Notes: generated by a model from the sequence alone, not told the origin. A stretch of DNA of 64,000 bases from Mangrovimicrobium sp048323675 (GCF_048323675.1 NZ_JBLWFK010000008.1:124001-188000), one strand, 5' to 3'; counted from the first letter of the stretch, positions 17,911 through 26,747 are shown. Numbers and translations are program-made.

Positions 17911-18051
17911 GTGTCCATCGTATTACAGCGCCGGCCGCTGCAGCTGCCGGCCTGGTTGAGCCGCCTCGGCGTGGCCGGTTTCCTGTTCTTCCTCGCCAAG
18001 GGCCTGCTCTGGCTGGCCCTGCCCTGGGTCGCAGCCCTGCTGCTGACCTGA
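17911..18051 (+). CDS. 46-residue single-span membrane protein, unknown
   Basis: A GTG-started ORF only 22 bases after the MddA-like gene. It encodes MSIVLQRRPLQLPAWLSRLG, then a strongly hydrophobic stretch (VAGFLFFLAKGLLWLALPWV). A basic N terminus followed by one or two short helices fits a small inner-membrane protein. The proximity suggests co-transcription. A GC-rich hairpin begins seven bases after its stop. I do not recognise a family, and no strong ribosome site is visible, so this is a tentative call. Confidence 0.45.
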   Translation: MSIVLQRRPLQLPAWLSRLGVAGFLFFLAKGLLWLALPWVAALLLT

Positions 18052-18057
18052 TTCTCA

Positions 18058-18086
18058 CGGCGCTCCGCCAACACGGCGGGGCGCCG
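18058..18086 (+). terminator. GC-rich 12-bp hairpin, possible terminator
   Basis: CGGCGCTCCGCC and GGCGGGGCGCCG pair along all 12 positions (one T-G wobble) around a five-base loop. It lies just after the tiny membrane ORF and before the ECF sigma gene. No T-run follows, so termination is plausible but not assured. Confidence 0.4.
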
Positions 18087-18194
18087 ACTTCCCTCCCCCG
18101 GCCCCTGGCCCGACTTTCTGCAATTTTTCCGGCGACCCCGCCAAGGATTCGCGCCTAAGCTTCGTCCTACAGTGGAACAGTGCACGGGCCGGAC

Positions 18195-18719
18195 ATGACT
18201 ACCGACCTCGAGGAGACAATCAAGCGCGCCCAGCGCGGCGACCGGAACGCCTTCAGCCAGTTGGTGGAGGGGCACTATGCCGCCATGTTCCGCTTCGCCA
18301 TGCAGTACTGCGGCAATCGCGAGGATGCCGAAGACGTGACCCAGCAGGCCTGCGTCAAGCTGGCCCGCGCCCTCGACCAGTTCCGCTTCCAGTCCGCCTT
18401 CAGCAGCTGGCTCTACCGCCTGGTGATCAATTGCGCCCGGGACAACTACCGCGCGCGCGGCCAACAGGCCGTCGCGGAGCCCGCGGACCTGCCCGCGCCC
18501 GGCAGCGCAGAATCGGGCATCCTGCTGGGCCAGGTACTGGCGCTGGTAGAACAGATGGGTGAGGGTTTTCGCGAAGCCCTGGTGCTGGTCCACGGCGAGG
18601 GCCTGAGCCACGCCGAGGCGGCCGCGGTACTGGAGGTGAAGGAATCCACCGTGTCCTGGCGCCTGCATGAAATTCGCAAACGGCTGCGCGAGCACGCGTC
18701 GCCGGGAGTTGATGTATGA
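18195..18719 (+). CDS. ECF (sigma-70 family) RNA polymerase sigma factor
   Basis: Sigma factor of 174 residues. Region 2 spans about 20-85, with YCGNREDAEDVTQQACVKLA and FSSWLYRLVINCARDNYRAR. Region 4 spans about 115-165 and contains SHAEAAAVLEVKESTVSWRL, the DNA-recognition helix-turn-helix. Regions 3 and 1.1 are absent, as in ECF sigmas. Its TGA overlaps the ATG of the VWA protein (ATGA), so the two are translated together. The start at 18195 is preferred to an in-frame GTG at 18180. The downstream protein has an anti-sigma-like N terminus and may hold this sigma at the membrane. Confidence 0.9.
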   Translation: MTTDLEETIKRAQRGDRNAFSQLVEGHYAAMFRFAMQYCGNREDAEDVTQQACVKLARALDQFRFQSAFSSWLYRLVINCARDNYRARGQQAVAEPADLPAPGSAESGILLGQVLALVEQMGEGFREALVLVHGEGLSHAEAAAVLEVKESTVSWRLHEIRKRLREHASPGVDV

Positions 18720-20791
18720 ACGATGACGAACTGAAAGCCCTGTTCGATACCGGTGACGCGGAGCCCCGCAAAGCGGCGCAACAGGCCGCACTGGCGGCAG
18801 CGCTGCAGGCCTTCGATGCCGCCCAGGCGGAAAAAAACGCCGACGCCGGCCAAGGATTCGCCGCCGGGCCGCGTCTCACCCCCGAGAGACAATCACTCGG
18901 GAGAAAAATCATGAACGTACTGACCGCGCAATCACCCTTTCAACGCTGGGCTTACAGCGGCATGGCTAGCGCCGCCGTGCTGATCCTGGGCGTCTTCCTC
19001 GCCCTGCAGCTACCCCGGGACCAGCAGCCAGTGAGGGTGCCAACCAGCGACACGGCAGCCGAACCGGAAGCCGCTCACCCGATACCCGGCAAACAGGCCG
19101 AGACCAGGGAGATCATCGTCACTGCCCCCCGACCCGCTCCGGCAGCAGTCGCCCGTGAACAGGATGTGGTGGCCGATGCCATCGGCGGGGGCGCGGCGGC
19201 GCAGGTCATCCTGCTCGAAGAGAGCGTTGCGGCACGCGACAGTAGAGCCACGGTCGCCGCGGCGGCGGCCGCGCCACAAACCCGGTTAAGTGGCCGCGCC
19301 ATGGAAGCCAAATTCGCAGCCAACTCGCAGCCGGCCTCGCTGGACGACAGTGCGAGCTCGCCGTTCTACCAGGACCGCGGCCGCGACCGCTTCGAAAAAA
19401 TCGACAGCAACCCGGTGAAACGCGTGGCCGCGGAACCGGTCTCGACCTTCTCCATCGACGTCGATACCGCCGCCTACAGTTTCATTCGCCGCCAGCTGAA
19501 CGGCGGCGTGCTGCCGCAAAAGGCCGCGGTGCGCATCGAGGAAATGGTCAACTACTTCCCCTACGACTACCCGCTGCCGCAGGACCGCGGCCAGCCCTTC
19601 AGCACCGATATCGCGGTGATCGACGCGCCCTGGAAGGCCGGCAACAAGCTGGTCCGTATCGGTATCCAGGGCTACGAACTGCAGGGCGCTCAACCGCGCA
19701 GCAATCTGGTCTTCCTGCTCGACGTCTCCGGCTCCATGAACAGCCCGGACAAGCTGCCGCTGGTGAAGCAGTCGATGAACTTGCTGCTGTCGCGCCTGCA
19801 ACCGGAAGACACCGTGTCCATCGTGGTCTACGCCGGTGCCGCGGGCAGTGTGCTGGAACCGACCCCGGTGCGCGACAAGCAGAAAATCCTCGACGCCCTC
19901 AACCGCCTGCAGGCCGGCGGTTCCACCGCCGGCGGTGCCGGCATCCAGCTGGCCTACCAGCAGGCGCAAGCGAGCTTTGTCGAGGGTGGCGTCAACCGCA
20001 TCATCCTGGCCACCGACGGCGACTTCAACGTCGGCATCAATGATCGCGAGGAGTTGCAGGGCTTCATCGAGCGCAAGCGCGAATCCGGGGTCTACCTCTC
20101 GGTGCTGGGCTTTGGCCAGGGCAACTACAACGACGCCCTGATGCAGGCGCTGGCGCAGAACGGCAACGGCGTGGCCGCCTACATCGATACCCTGGGTGAA
20201 GCGCAGAAGGTGTTGGTGGACGAGGCCACCTCCGCCCTCTTCCCGATCGCCAGGGACGTGAAGATCCAGGTCGAGTTCAACCCGGCGACGGTCAGCGAGT
20301 ACCGCCTGCTGGGCTACGAGAGCCGCATCCTCGCGGAGGAGGACTTCAACAACGACGCGGTGGACGCGGGCGACATCGGCGCCGGCCATCGGGTGACCGC
20401 GCTGTACGAGATCACCCCCGCCGGCCAGGCCAGCGGCGTGTTCTCCGAATCCCGCTATGTCCAGCCGGCGCAATCAGGGAGCGCTGCCCGGGCCTCGGAG
20501 TACGGCTACCTGAAACTGCGTTACAAGCTGCCGGATGAGGCTGTATCGAAACTGCTCAGCCAGCCCATTGCCATCGGTGACAGCAGCGACGCCACCAGCC
20601 TGCGGGAGACCCGCTTTGCCGCGGCGGTCGCCGGCTTCGGGGAACTGCTGCGCGGCGGCAAATACAGCGGCGGCTGGGACTATGCCGATGCCCTGGCCCT
20701 GGCCCAGGCCAATCGCGGCGACGACCCCTACGGGTACCGCAGCGAGTTCGTGCAACTGGTACGCAAGGCGGAAACCGCCAGCGGCATGTAA
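18716..20791 (+). CDS. YfbK-type VWA/DUF3520 membrane protein with anti-sigma-like N terminus
   Basis: A 691-residue protein. Residues 1-80 are polar and helical (DELKALFDTGDAEP...). A membrane helix lies at about 84-101, and the rest should be periplasmic. A linker at about 102-220 leads to the YfbK N-terminal domain (VSTFSIDVDTAAYSFIRRQL). The VWA domain has the MIDAS motif D336-V-S338-G-S340. The DUF3520 C-terminal domain ends near residue 690. Coupling to an ECF sigma and the cytoplasmic N-terminal segment suggest an anti-sigma role with a periplasmic metal-dependent binding module. An internal ATG at 18911, with a GGGAG site, could give a shorter form starting at residue 66. Confidence 0.88.
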   Translation: MNDDELKALFDTGDAEPRKAAQQAALAAALQAFDAAQAEKNADAGQGFAAGPRLTPERQSLGRKIMNVLTAQSPFQRWAYSGMASAAVLILGVFLALQLPRDQQPVRVPTSDTAAEPEAAHPIPGKQAETREIIVTAPRPAPAAVAREQDVVADAIGGGAAAQVILLEESVAARDSRATVAAAAAAPQTRLSGRAMEAKFAANSQPASLDDSASSPFYQDRGRDRFEKIDSNPVKRVAAEPVSTFSIDVDTAAYSFIRRQLNGGVLPQKAAVRIEEMVNYFPYDYPLPQDRGQPFSTDIAVIDAPWKAGNKLVRIGIQGYELQGAQPRSNLVFLLDVSGSMNSPDKLPLVKQSMNLLLSRLQPEDTVSIVVYAGAAGSVLEPTPVRDKQKILDALNRLQAGGSTAGGAGIQLAYQQAQASFVEGGVNRIILATDGDFNVGINDREELQGFIERKRESGVYLSVLGFGQGNYNDALMQALAQNGNGVAAYIDTLGEAQKVLVDEATSALFPIARDVKIQVEFNPATVSEYRLLGYESRILAEEDFNNDAVDAGDIGAGHRVTALYEITPAGQASGVFSESRYVQPAQSGSAARASEYGYLKLRYKLPDEAVSKLLSQPIAIGDSSDATSLRETRFAAAVAGFGELLRGGKYSGGWDYADALALAQANRGDDPYGYRSEFVQLVRKAETASGM

Positions 20792-20824
20792 AAAAATCCC
20801 GCGCGACAATCCCTGTCGCGCGGG
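20790..20824 (-). terminator. Rho-independent terminator between convergent genes
   Basis: CCCGCGCGACA (20798-20808) pairs perfectly with TGTCGCGCGGG (20814-20824) around ATCCC. On the minus strand the stem is followed by a T-run (the A-run at 20790-20796). It therefore terminates transcription of the nuclease gene and may also block read-through from the plus strand. Confidence 0.8.
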
Positions 20825-20863
20825 GATCATCCCGGCAGCGTCGCTGCCGCCAACCTTCCTTTC

Positions 20864-23479
20864 CTAGCGTTGACCTGCCGTGTAGAGCACACATTCCCGC
20901 TGGTGTTCGAAGACACTGCCATCCGCGCGGCGCAGAGTGCGCCAGTTGAAGCGCGCGCAATCCGCCGGCGATTCCGGGTACAGGAACAGGCTCAACCCGA
21001 CGACCACCGGGTCGTGGTCGGAACTGCGGAACTCGTCGGGCGCGAACAGCGCAGCCTGTGCCGGTTTCTTGAAGCTGGTGTCGTAATCGATGAGGTCCGG
21101 TTCGTCGGCATTGATATGCCAGGTCGCCGCGCCGGCTACCTGCAGGGCCAGCGGTGCGCTGGCCAGCGCATGGTCGAGGTAGCCGACCTGGCCATCGAAG
21201 ACGTAGCTGTAAGCGAGTTCACCTTCAAAGGCCGCCAGCAAGTCGCTATAACCCGCTTCAGCGAGGGCCGTGATCGGGTCTTCCTTGTCGTAGGAGTTCA
21301 GGTCGCCGAGGATCAGGAAGTCCGGGTCGCCGGAAGCGGTGGGGTCGGTCGCCAGCCACTGCGCCAGCACCTGTGCCGCGTTGCTACGGGTGATGTTGCA
21401 ATTGCCCTGGCCGTCGCCGATATCCGGGTCGCCGAGATCGTTGCAGTCCGAGCCCTTGGATTTGAAGTGGTTGACGACGGCAGTGACCACGCCGCCACTG
21501 GCCGCGGCAAAGGTTTGCGCCAGCGCGGGCCGGTTTTTCGTATCGATATAGCTGCCGTCGAAGTTGCTGTCGAGAATGGCGGGATCGCCCTGGGGCGTGG
21601 CCAGGGCCGGCTGGTAAATAAAGCCGACGCGGATGGCATCGCTGCCGATAACGTCGCTTTCGATCGCGGCCCAGGTGCCAGCGCCGGCGACAGCGTTGAG
21701 GCCCGCCACCAGGTCGTCGATGGCGGCGCCGCTGTTTTCCAACTCGACCAGACCGATAACAGCTGCGTCGAGTTTGGCCAGCGCGGCGATGATCTTGCTG
21801 CGCTGCCGCTCGAACTCATCTGCGTTGTCTGCCCCGCGACAGTCCATATCGCCGCTGGGCCCACAGATGGGACCGAGGTTATCGAGGGTGGTGAAGTAGT
21901 TGAGCACGTTGAACGCCGCCACCCTGAACTCGCCACCGACCGCCGGCGCCGACGCCGGCCGCGGGTTGGCGGCTGTGTAGCTCGCACCCTGGGTCGGCTG
22001 CACCCGGTAAAGGTCGAAGGCGTAGTGCATCACCCCGCTGGTGCCGGTCAGCAGGTCGCCGCCGCGGAAGCGGTTGTCGAGCGTGAACTCGCCGCCGTTG
22101 GGGTGCCGGGCCGGGTCCGGATTGGAAGCGGTGCGTCCGTCGTCGAGGGTGATCCGCGAGCGGGCGTTGAGGTCCGCGCGCTCGAAGTAACCGGCGGAAT
22201 TGGGCTGTTCCACCGCAGTGGGGGTCATCGCCCGCGCCTCCCCGGCAAGCGGCTGCGCCAGTACGATTTCCCCGAAGCGATCGAAGTTGTAGTACTCGCT
22301 GATCACCAGGGACTGGGGCAGGACCACCCGCATGCCTTCCACGGCCTCGAAGTCGGCGATATCTGCGACCGGCAGCAGCAGTTCCGTCGCGGCGGGCAGC
22401 GCAACCCCCGACGCCAGTACCTCGACCGCGCTGGCGGTGACTTCGGTCAGGCCGTTGAACTCGGAGACCACCCCGGTGACGCGTACCCGGTCGCCGACGC
22501 TGACATCCACGGCGCCGCCGGGGTAGTAGACGAAGATGCCCTCGGAGGTGGCGCTGTCGCCATCTGCATCGGTATCTTCTTCCTGCAGGAAGAAGCCGTT
22601 GAGCTCGCCGTCGTCGGCCATGCCGTTATTCTGGAAGTCGCCTACCACCACGGCTTCCAGGACCAGTTCAATACCCTGCAGGGGCGAAGCCTCACCCGCG
22701 CCCTGGACCGCGTGGATCAGGGTCAGTTCGGGCTCGGGTTCCGGCGGCGGCGGCACGAGTTCATCCTCGAAACCGCTGAGGACGACCAGGTCCTGGAAGG
22801 CGAAGGCTTCCGAACCGCCATCGGTGTTGGCGGCCAGTGTCAGTTTCAGCGTATTGCCCGTGCCGGCGACGGGCGCGCGCAGGGCCAGCAGCTGGTTGCT
22901 CAGCGTTACGCCACTGACTGTCATCGGGTCATCGATGGTCACTGACTTGCCGCTGGCGAGGACATAGGTCAGGCTGGCAGCCTCATCGGCACTGCCAGTG
23001 AACAGCACCTGCTCCGCGCCACCGTCGATGGAGGCGCGCCACACAAACACATCAACGGCTTCAAAATCCCCCATCGCACCCATGCCGATGGAGACTCCGA
23101 GGTCGCTGGCCCCGCTGATATCAAACTCCCAGCTGGCGAGTACATCGCCGGACGCATTGTCGCCGTTCACCGTGTCGGTGATGCCGAAAAATTCGTCGAG
23201 ATTGCTCTCGTCTATGATACCCAGGGCATCAGCCGAAAAACTAACGGTGTCGTCCAGAACGGAGAACGGTATCGAGCCCGAAACCCCGCGCCGGTATTTC
23301 TCAGCGCCGTCACCCGCGTTGCTGAACGCACCGGCGAATGTGTTGGTGTGGTCATTCAGGCGACCGCTGGTGCTATCCACCATATCCCAGGCCAGCGCTG
23401 TTTCCTGCGCCGCGGCGGGTAGAACGGGAAACAGGATGGCGGCGAGGGCCGCGCTCAGGTAGCGGGGACTGTAAGGCAT
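20864..23479 (-). CDS. ExeM/NucH-type secreted endonuclease
   Basis: Extracellular DNase-like protein, 871 residues, with a cleavable signal (YLSAALAAILFPVLPAAAQ). An N-terminal beta-rich region of about 200 residues is followed by a PPPPEPEPE linker. An OB-fold segment comes next (LIHAVQGAGEASPLQGIELV, with GFFLQEED). The endonuclease/exonuclease/phosphatase domain begins at VAAFNVLNYF. Catalytic motifs are VIGLVELEN, LILGDLNSYDKEDP and SSDHDPVVVG. ExeM and NucH nucleases degrade extracellular DNA for biofilm dispersal or phosphate supply. The ATG at 23479 starts the signal peptide; the longer upstream frame is not protein-like. Confidence 0.9.
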   Translation of the reverse strand: MPYSPRYLSAALAAILFPVLPAAAQETALAWDMVDSTSGRLNDHTNTFAGAFSNAGDGAEKYRRGVSGSIPFSVLDDTVSFSADALGIIDESNLDEFFGITDTVNGDNASGDVLASWEFDISGASDLGVSIGMGAMGDFEAVDVFVWRASIDGGAEQVLFTGSADEAASLTYVLASGKSVTIDDPMTVSGVTLSNQLLALRAPVAGTGNTLKLTLAANTDGGSEAFAFQDLVVLSGFEDELVPPPPEPEPELTLIHAVQGAGEASPLQGIELVLEAVVVGDFQNNGMADDGELNGFFLQEEDTDADGDSATSEGIFVYYPGGAVDVSVGDRVRVTGVVSEFNGLTEVTASAVEVLASGVALPAATELLLPVADIADFEAVEGMRVVLPQSLVISEYYNFDRFGEIVLAQPLAGEARAMTPTAVEQPNSAGYFERADLNARSRITLDDGRTASNPDPARHPNGGEFTLDNRFRGGDLLTGTSGVMHYAFDLYRVQPTQGASYTAANPRPASAPAVGGEFRVAAFNVLNYFTTLDNLGPICGPSGDMDCRGADNADEFERQRSKIIAALAKLDAAVIGLVELENSGAAIDDLVAGLNAVAGAGTWAAIESDVIGSDAIRVGFIYQPALATPQGDPAILDSNFDGSYIDTKNRPALAQTFAAASGGVVTAVVNHFKSKGSDCNDLGDPDIGDGQGNCNITRSNAAQVLAQWLATDPTASGDPDFLILGDLNSYDKEDPITALAEAGYSDLLAAFEGELAYSYVFDGQVGYLDHALASAPLALQVAGAATWHINADEPDLIDYDTSFKKPAQAALFAPDEFRSSDHDPVVVGLSLFLYPESPADCARFNWRTLRRADGSVFEHQRECVLYTAGQR

Positions 23480-23657
23480 GGGATCGACTCCGGGAAAAGG
23501 GAAGTCCCCCACGCTACGGAGCCGCGGTGACGGGAATATGAACGCGGTGTGTTGATTTAATGGCATTTGCCTTACAGACTCGGGCTGCCGCAGTGGCACG
23601 GCCACCGGCCGCTCATCCGCCGCGGCGCAATTTGCCCACAACGTGGAAACAATAACG

Positions 23658-24170
23658 ATGCGAAAACAAACCGCGTATCTTTGCCGCCTCGCCAGTTGCA
23701 TTGCCCTGCTGTCCCTCCTGCCGCAGACACTGGCCGCGGAAACCGTCGCAGAAAATAACAGGGAAACCACCATGACCGATACTGTCGAACTCACCCGCGC
23801 CTGGCTGGAGCATTTTCCGGAGGGCAATTTTGACGCCTTCCCCGGCGCAATCGCGGAAGATTTCCTGCTGCGCCTGCCCTTCATGCCCGCCGGGGTGCCC
23901 ACCGATTACCGCGGCCGGGAGACGGCACAGGCGGTGCTCAAAGGCAGCGCCGAGGGGCGCAGCCCGCTGGTGTTCAGCGAGGTCCGCATCCTGCGCACCG
24001 AGGACCCGGAACTGGTGATGACCACCGCCAGGGGGCAGGCGACCATGAACAGCGGCAAGCTCTATGAAAACGAGTACATCATGCTGACGCGCATTCGCGA
24101 CGGCGTCGTGCTGGAGCACATCGAGTACCTCAACCCGCTGGCGGTGATCGCCTCCATGGGGAGCGACTGA
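23658..24170 (+). CDS. Exported NTF2/SnoaL-like protein of unknown function
   Basis: A 170-residue protein with a probable signal peptide (YLCRLASCIALLSLLPQTLA). A domain resembling SnoaL/nuclear-transport-factor-2 folds follows: TRAWLEHFPEGNFDAF, then DYRGRETAQAVLKG and the strand-rich C-terminal half. Such domains bind or isomerise small hydrophobic ligands, but no catalytic residues are diagnostic here. A second ATG at 23772, with an AGGGA site, would give a cytoplasmic form without the signal. It is divergent from the nuclease gene (178 bases), so shared control is possible. Confidence 0.65.
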   Translation: MRKQTAYLCRLASCIALLSLLPQTLAAETVAENNRETTMTDTVELTRAWLEHFPEGNFDAFPGAIAEDFLLRLPFMPAGVPTDYRGRETAQAVLKGSAEGRSPLVFSEVRILRTEDPELVMTTARGQATMNSGKLYENEYIMLTRIRDGVVLEHIEYLNPLAVIASMGSD

Positions 24171-24185
24171 AGCCGGCGCCGAAGC

Positions 24186-25166
24186 TTACGGCGATTCCCG
24201 TCCGGCGCGGCTGGCCCGGGCTTCCGCGAGAGTCTGTTCCAGGTAGGGATTGCTGCCACCGGCCACCGCCAGCCCGGCGCTGGCGGTGGCGATAGCGCCC
24301 TCGGTATCGCCCAGTTCCACCTGCAGGCTGGCGAGGTTGTTGTAGCCCGGCAGGTAATCGGGAAAACGCTCGACAATACCCCGGTAAGCCGCCAGTGCCG
24401 CCTCGCTGTCTCCGCGCCGGTAGTACAGGTTGGCGAGCCCCAGGGCGAGGTCCGGGCGCTGCGGCCAGGTCGAGACTCCCGCCGTCCACACCGCCTGCAT
24501 GGCGGTCGCGGGCTGGCTCTCCTCGAGATCCGCAGCGGCATGGAAATAGCGGTCGGGATCATCCCGGTAAGGCAATTCACCGGGTTTTAGGGTAACCAGC
24601 CCCCAATAGCTGGAGCGCGCCCAGGTCAGTTCGAACGTGGCCATACTCACATGGTAATTTTCAGTGACGCCGGTGTGCAGGATCATTTTCCGGGCGTCGA
24701 GGTCGTAGCCGATTACGACCGCGTAATGCCAGACCGGGTACCAGTCCGTCCCGAGGTTCTGCAGCACCAGCACCGGTTCGCCGGCGTCCAGCCAGCCCAG
24801 CAGGCTCGCCATGGTGGGCGTCACCGTCAGCGCGAGCCGACCCTGGGCGCGTGTCGCGGCGAGCATTTCCACCTGGAAGGAACCCTTGCGGGCGGGCACG
24901 TAAACCGCGGAGACCAGTGCCTCCGGCGCGATGCCTATACCGCTGTGCTGCAGAGTCATCGCCAGCGCCGCGGGACCGCACTGGTAGGCGTCCTGGGCGA
25001 AGAAGGGAACATCCGCCAGGCGGACCTGTGGCGCCAGTTGCGCCGGTCGCTCCCGCAGCAGGGCGGTGGTCTGCGGCGCGTTGACGCAGGCGGTCAACAG
25101 TCCGGCAAGCAACACCAGCAACAGGGGCCCGGTGCAGCGCCCGGCAGCTTTTCGCAGTCTGTTCAT
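24186..25166 (-). CDS. PA2778-type C39-like cysteine peptidase lipoprotein with TPR
   Basis: A lipoprotein of 326 residues with lipobox LLTAC. It contains a papain-like C39 peptidase domain with DAYQCGPAALAMTL (active Cys) and VWHYAVVIGYDLD (active His). TPR units at the C terminus (YYRRGDSEAALAAYRGIVER, then YNNLASLQVELGDTEGAIA) suggest partner binding. This arrangement is known as the PA2778 family. Its usual partner, a PA2779-type membrane protein, is encoded 56 bases upstream. The peptidase substrate is not known. The ATG at 25166 is chosen over a GTG at 25190, since it precedes the signal directly. Confidence 0.85.
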   Translation of the reverse strand: MNRLRKAAGRCTGPLLLVLLAGLLTACVNAPQTTALLRERPAQLAPQVRLADVPFFAQDAYQCGPAALAMTLQHSGIGIAPEALVSAVYVPARKGSFQVEMLAATRAQGRLALTVTPTMASLLGWLDAGEPVLVLQNLGTDWYPVWHYAVVIGYDLDARKMILHTGVTENYHVSMATFELTWARSSYWGLVTLKPGELPYRDDPDRYFHAAADLEESQPATAMQAVWTAGVSTWPQRPDLALGLANLYYRRGDSEAALAAYRGIVERFPDYLPGYNNLASLQVELGDTEGAIATASAGLAVAGGSNPYLEQTLAEARASRAGRESP

Positions 25167-25181
25167 GGGTGGGGGGAAATA

Positions 25182-25209
25182 CCCCGGCACCGTTTGTCCA
25201 GTGCCGGGG
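25182..25209. repeat. Perfect 9-bp hairpin between the PA2779- and PA2778-type genes
   Basis: CCCCGGCAC and GTGCCGGGG pair exactly around a 10-base loop. The hairpin lies just after the PA2779-type stop and just before the peptidase start. No T-run follows on the minus strand, so it could lower read-through or protect the upstream message rather than end it. Confidence 0.45.
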
Positions 25210-25222
25210 AAGCGCTTGCAGA

Positions 25223-25612
25223 TCAGAGTTTGGGGAAGATATCGATAACGCCGGCAACTTCCAGCAGGATGAGAATCAGCAGTACCAGTACCACGGTACC
25301 CAGCACGCCACTACCGGCCGGCAGGGCATCCAGCTGGCCGTTGACCTGGGCGATTTCCGCGCTGGTCAGGCTGTTGATGCGGTCGCTGACGGTGTCCGGG
25401 CTCACCCCCATCTCGACCAGTTGGGCGCGCACGTCATCGCGCATCACGCGCTGGTGCAACTGGTCGCGCTCCGCCTGCAGGCTGCCCTGGGCGGCAATCT
25501 GCTGGGTGCTCAACATGGCGGCGTAGGCCGGCGCCTGGAGACCGACAGTGGTGAAGGTCAACAACAACATCATGACGATAAAACGCTTGGCGGATCCGGT
25601 GTGCATGTTCAT
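25223..25612 (-). CDS. PA2779-type small membrane protein
   Basis: A 129-residue protein. It has a signal or anchor (FIVMMLLLTFTTVGLQAPAYA), a helical middle (QAERDQLHQRVMRDDVRAQL and MGVSPDTVSDRINSLTSAEI), and a C-terminal membrane span (LGTVVLVLLILILLEVAGVI). This is the usual PA2779-family architecture, found beside PA2778-type peptidases. The start at 25612 is backed by a clear GGAG site. It is the penultimate gene of a same-strand run from the Bat operon. The function is unknown; a role with the peptidase is inferred from co-occurrence. Confidence 0.85.
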   Translation of the reverse strand: MNMHTGSAKRFIVMMLLLTFTTVGLQAPAYAAMLSTQQIAAQGSLQAERDQLHQRVMRDDVRAQLVEMGVSPDTVSDRINSLTSAEIAQVNGQLDALPAGSGVLGTVVLVLLILILLEVAGVIDIFPKL

Positions 25613-25685
25613 AGGTAACTCCTTTTTCTGTGAAGAACATCGCCGGTAGCTTAACAAACCTGCCCGCCTGTCCCGAGGTAGTATT

Positions 25686-26747
25686 TCATAAACATTTTCG
25701 GGAACTCACCGAATCCCCACCGCTGCCGGGGTTCAGCGGCTGCAGGCGCAGCGGACGCAGGGGTGCGCTAATCCTGCCTAGCCAGTACCCGATGCTCCTG
25801 CGGACGCGACCCGCAAGCAGCGATGCCAGCGCCAGGCCGGCCAGCGCCAGTAGCGCCCAGGCAACAGTGTCGCGACCGGATACCTCGCCTGCGCTTGAGA
25901 CAGTGCCGGAGGCCATGGCGGGGTTGGGTATGACGGCGAAACTCCTGGCAGCGAAGTCCCTGCTGCGAACCTCGCCACTGTCAGGATCAAACCAGCTGAA
26001 GGTGACCGCCGGAATCGTGTACTGTCCCGGTGCCGCGGTGACATAGGTGAGGGTATCCCGGCGCTCGCCGACAAAGCCGCCGCGCGCATCGCTGTGATCC
26101 TCGACCCGTGGCTTGCTGTATACCCTGATCCCCTCGATCGGCGCCGTCGGGAACGGCGGAAAAATCATCCCCGGCAGGTCCGGCGCCGAGAATGTGATAG
26201 TGCGCGTATAGGCCGACCCCGCCTCCACCGGGCTGCTCCCCGGCTCCGGTTCCCAGTGCTCGTTCACCGCGAGGTCGCGCGCACTGATCAGCGTACCCAT
26301 GCCCGCGGTACCCGGCGGTTGCTCGACATCCAGCACGACGGCCTGAGTGCTCACCGCTGCGGCAATGCTTTTCGTATCCAGGGGATTGGCCTTGTAGGCG
26401 AAACGCACGGTGATCGGCGCGATGGTCTGCTGCCCCGCCCGCATCGGCCAGGCCCGCAATTCGTGTTGCTGGGTGGTGTAGGTAATGCCGTCGACAGTCC
26501 GGTTGCCGATAACCGGACGCTCGGTAGGCCGCATCAGGATCACCCCCGCCGGGTCCGGCAGGTCGAAGGTGGCCGCACTGTCAAAGTATCCCGGCGCCAT
26601 CAACTCCACCACCAGGGTCACCTGCTGGCCGGCCCACAGGGGTTTGCCGGCCGCGACCCGTATCCCGACACCCGGCTCCTGCGCCAGCGCCAGCGCCTGC
26701 ATACCACAGGCCAGGGCGAGTACCAGGCAACACAGGCGGCGGATCAC
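25686..26747 (-). CDS. BatD-type protein of the Bat (aerotolerance) operon
   Basis: A 353-residue protein with a signal peptide (CLVLALACGMQALALA), immunoglobulin-like beta-rich domains and a C-terminal membrane span near residue 305 (VAWALLALAGLALASLLAG). Features such as LWAGQQVTLVVELMAPGYFD and WPMRAGQQTIAPITVRFAYK match BatD. These proteins sit in the periplasm and are thought to act with the VWA proteins BatA and BatB. It starts with GTG, overlapping the BatC stop (GTGA). The precise biochemical role of Bat proteins is unsettled. Confidence 0.82.
   Translation of the reverse strand: MIRRLCCLVLALACGMQALALAQEPGVGIRVAAGKPLWAGQQVTLVVELMAPGYFDSAATFDLPDPAGVILMRPTERPVIGNRTVDGITYTTQQHELRAWPMRAGQQTIAPITVRFAYKANPLDTKSIAAAVSTQAVVLDVEQPPGTAGMGTLISARDLAVNEHWEPEPGSSPVEAGSAYTRTITFSAPDLPGMIFPPFPTAPIEGIRVYSKPRVEDHSDARGGFVGERRDTLTYVTAAPGQYTIPAVTFSWFDPDSGEVRSRDFAARSFAVIPNPAMASGTVSSAGEVSGRDTVAWALLALAGLALASLLAGRVRRSIGYWLGRISAPLRPLRLQPLNPGSGGDSVSSRKCL

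Noticed and set aside
18143..18170. A possible ECF-type promoter (AAGGATT and CGTC) before the sigma factor
   Set aside because: The gap between the two boxes is shorter than usual for ECF promoters, so the match may be chance.
20870..22945. A 691-codon open frame on the plus strand
   Set aside because: Antisense to the secreted nuclease, which has a signal peptide and catalytic motifs. The frame encodes no recognisable protein.
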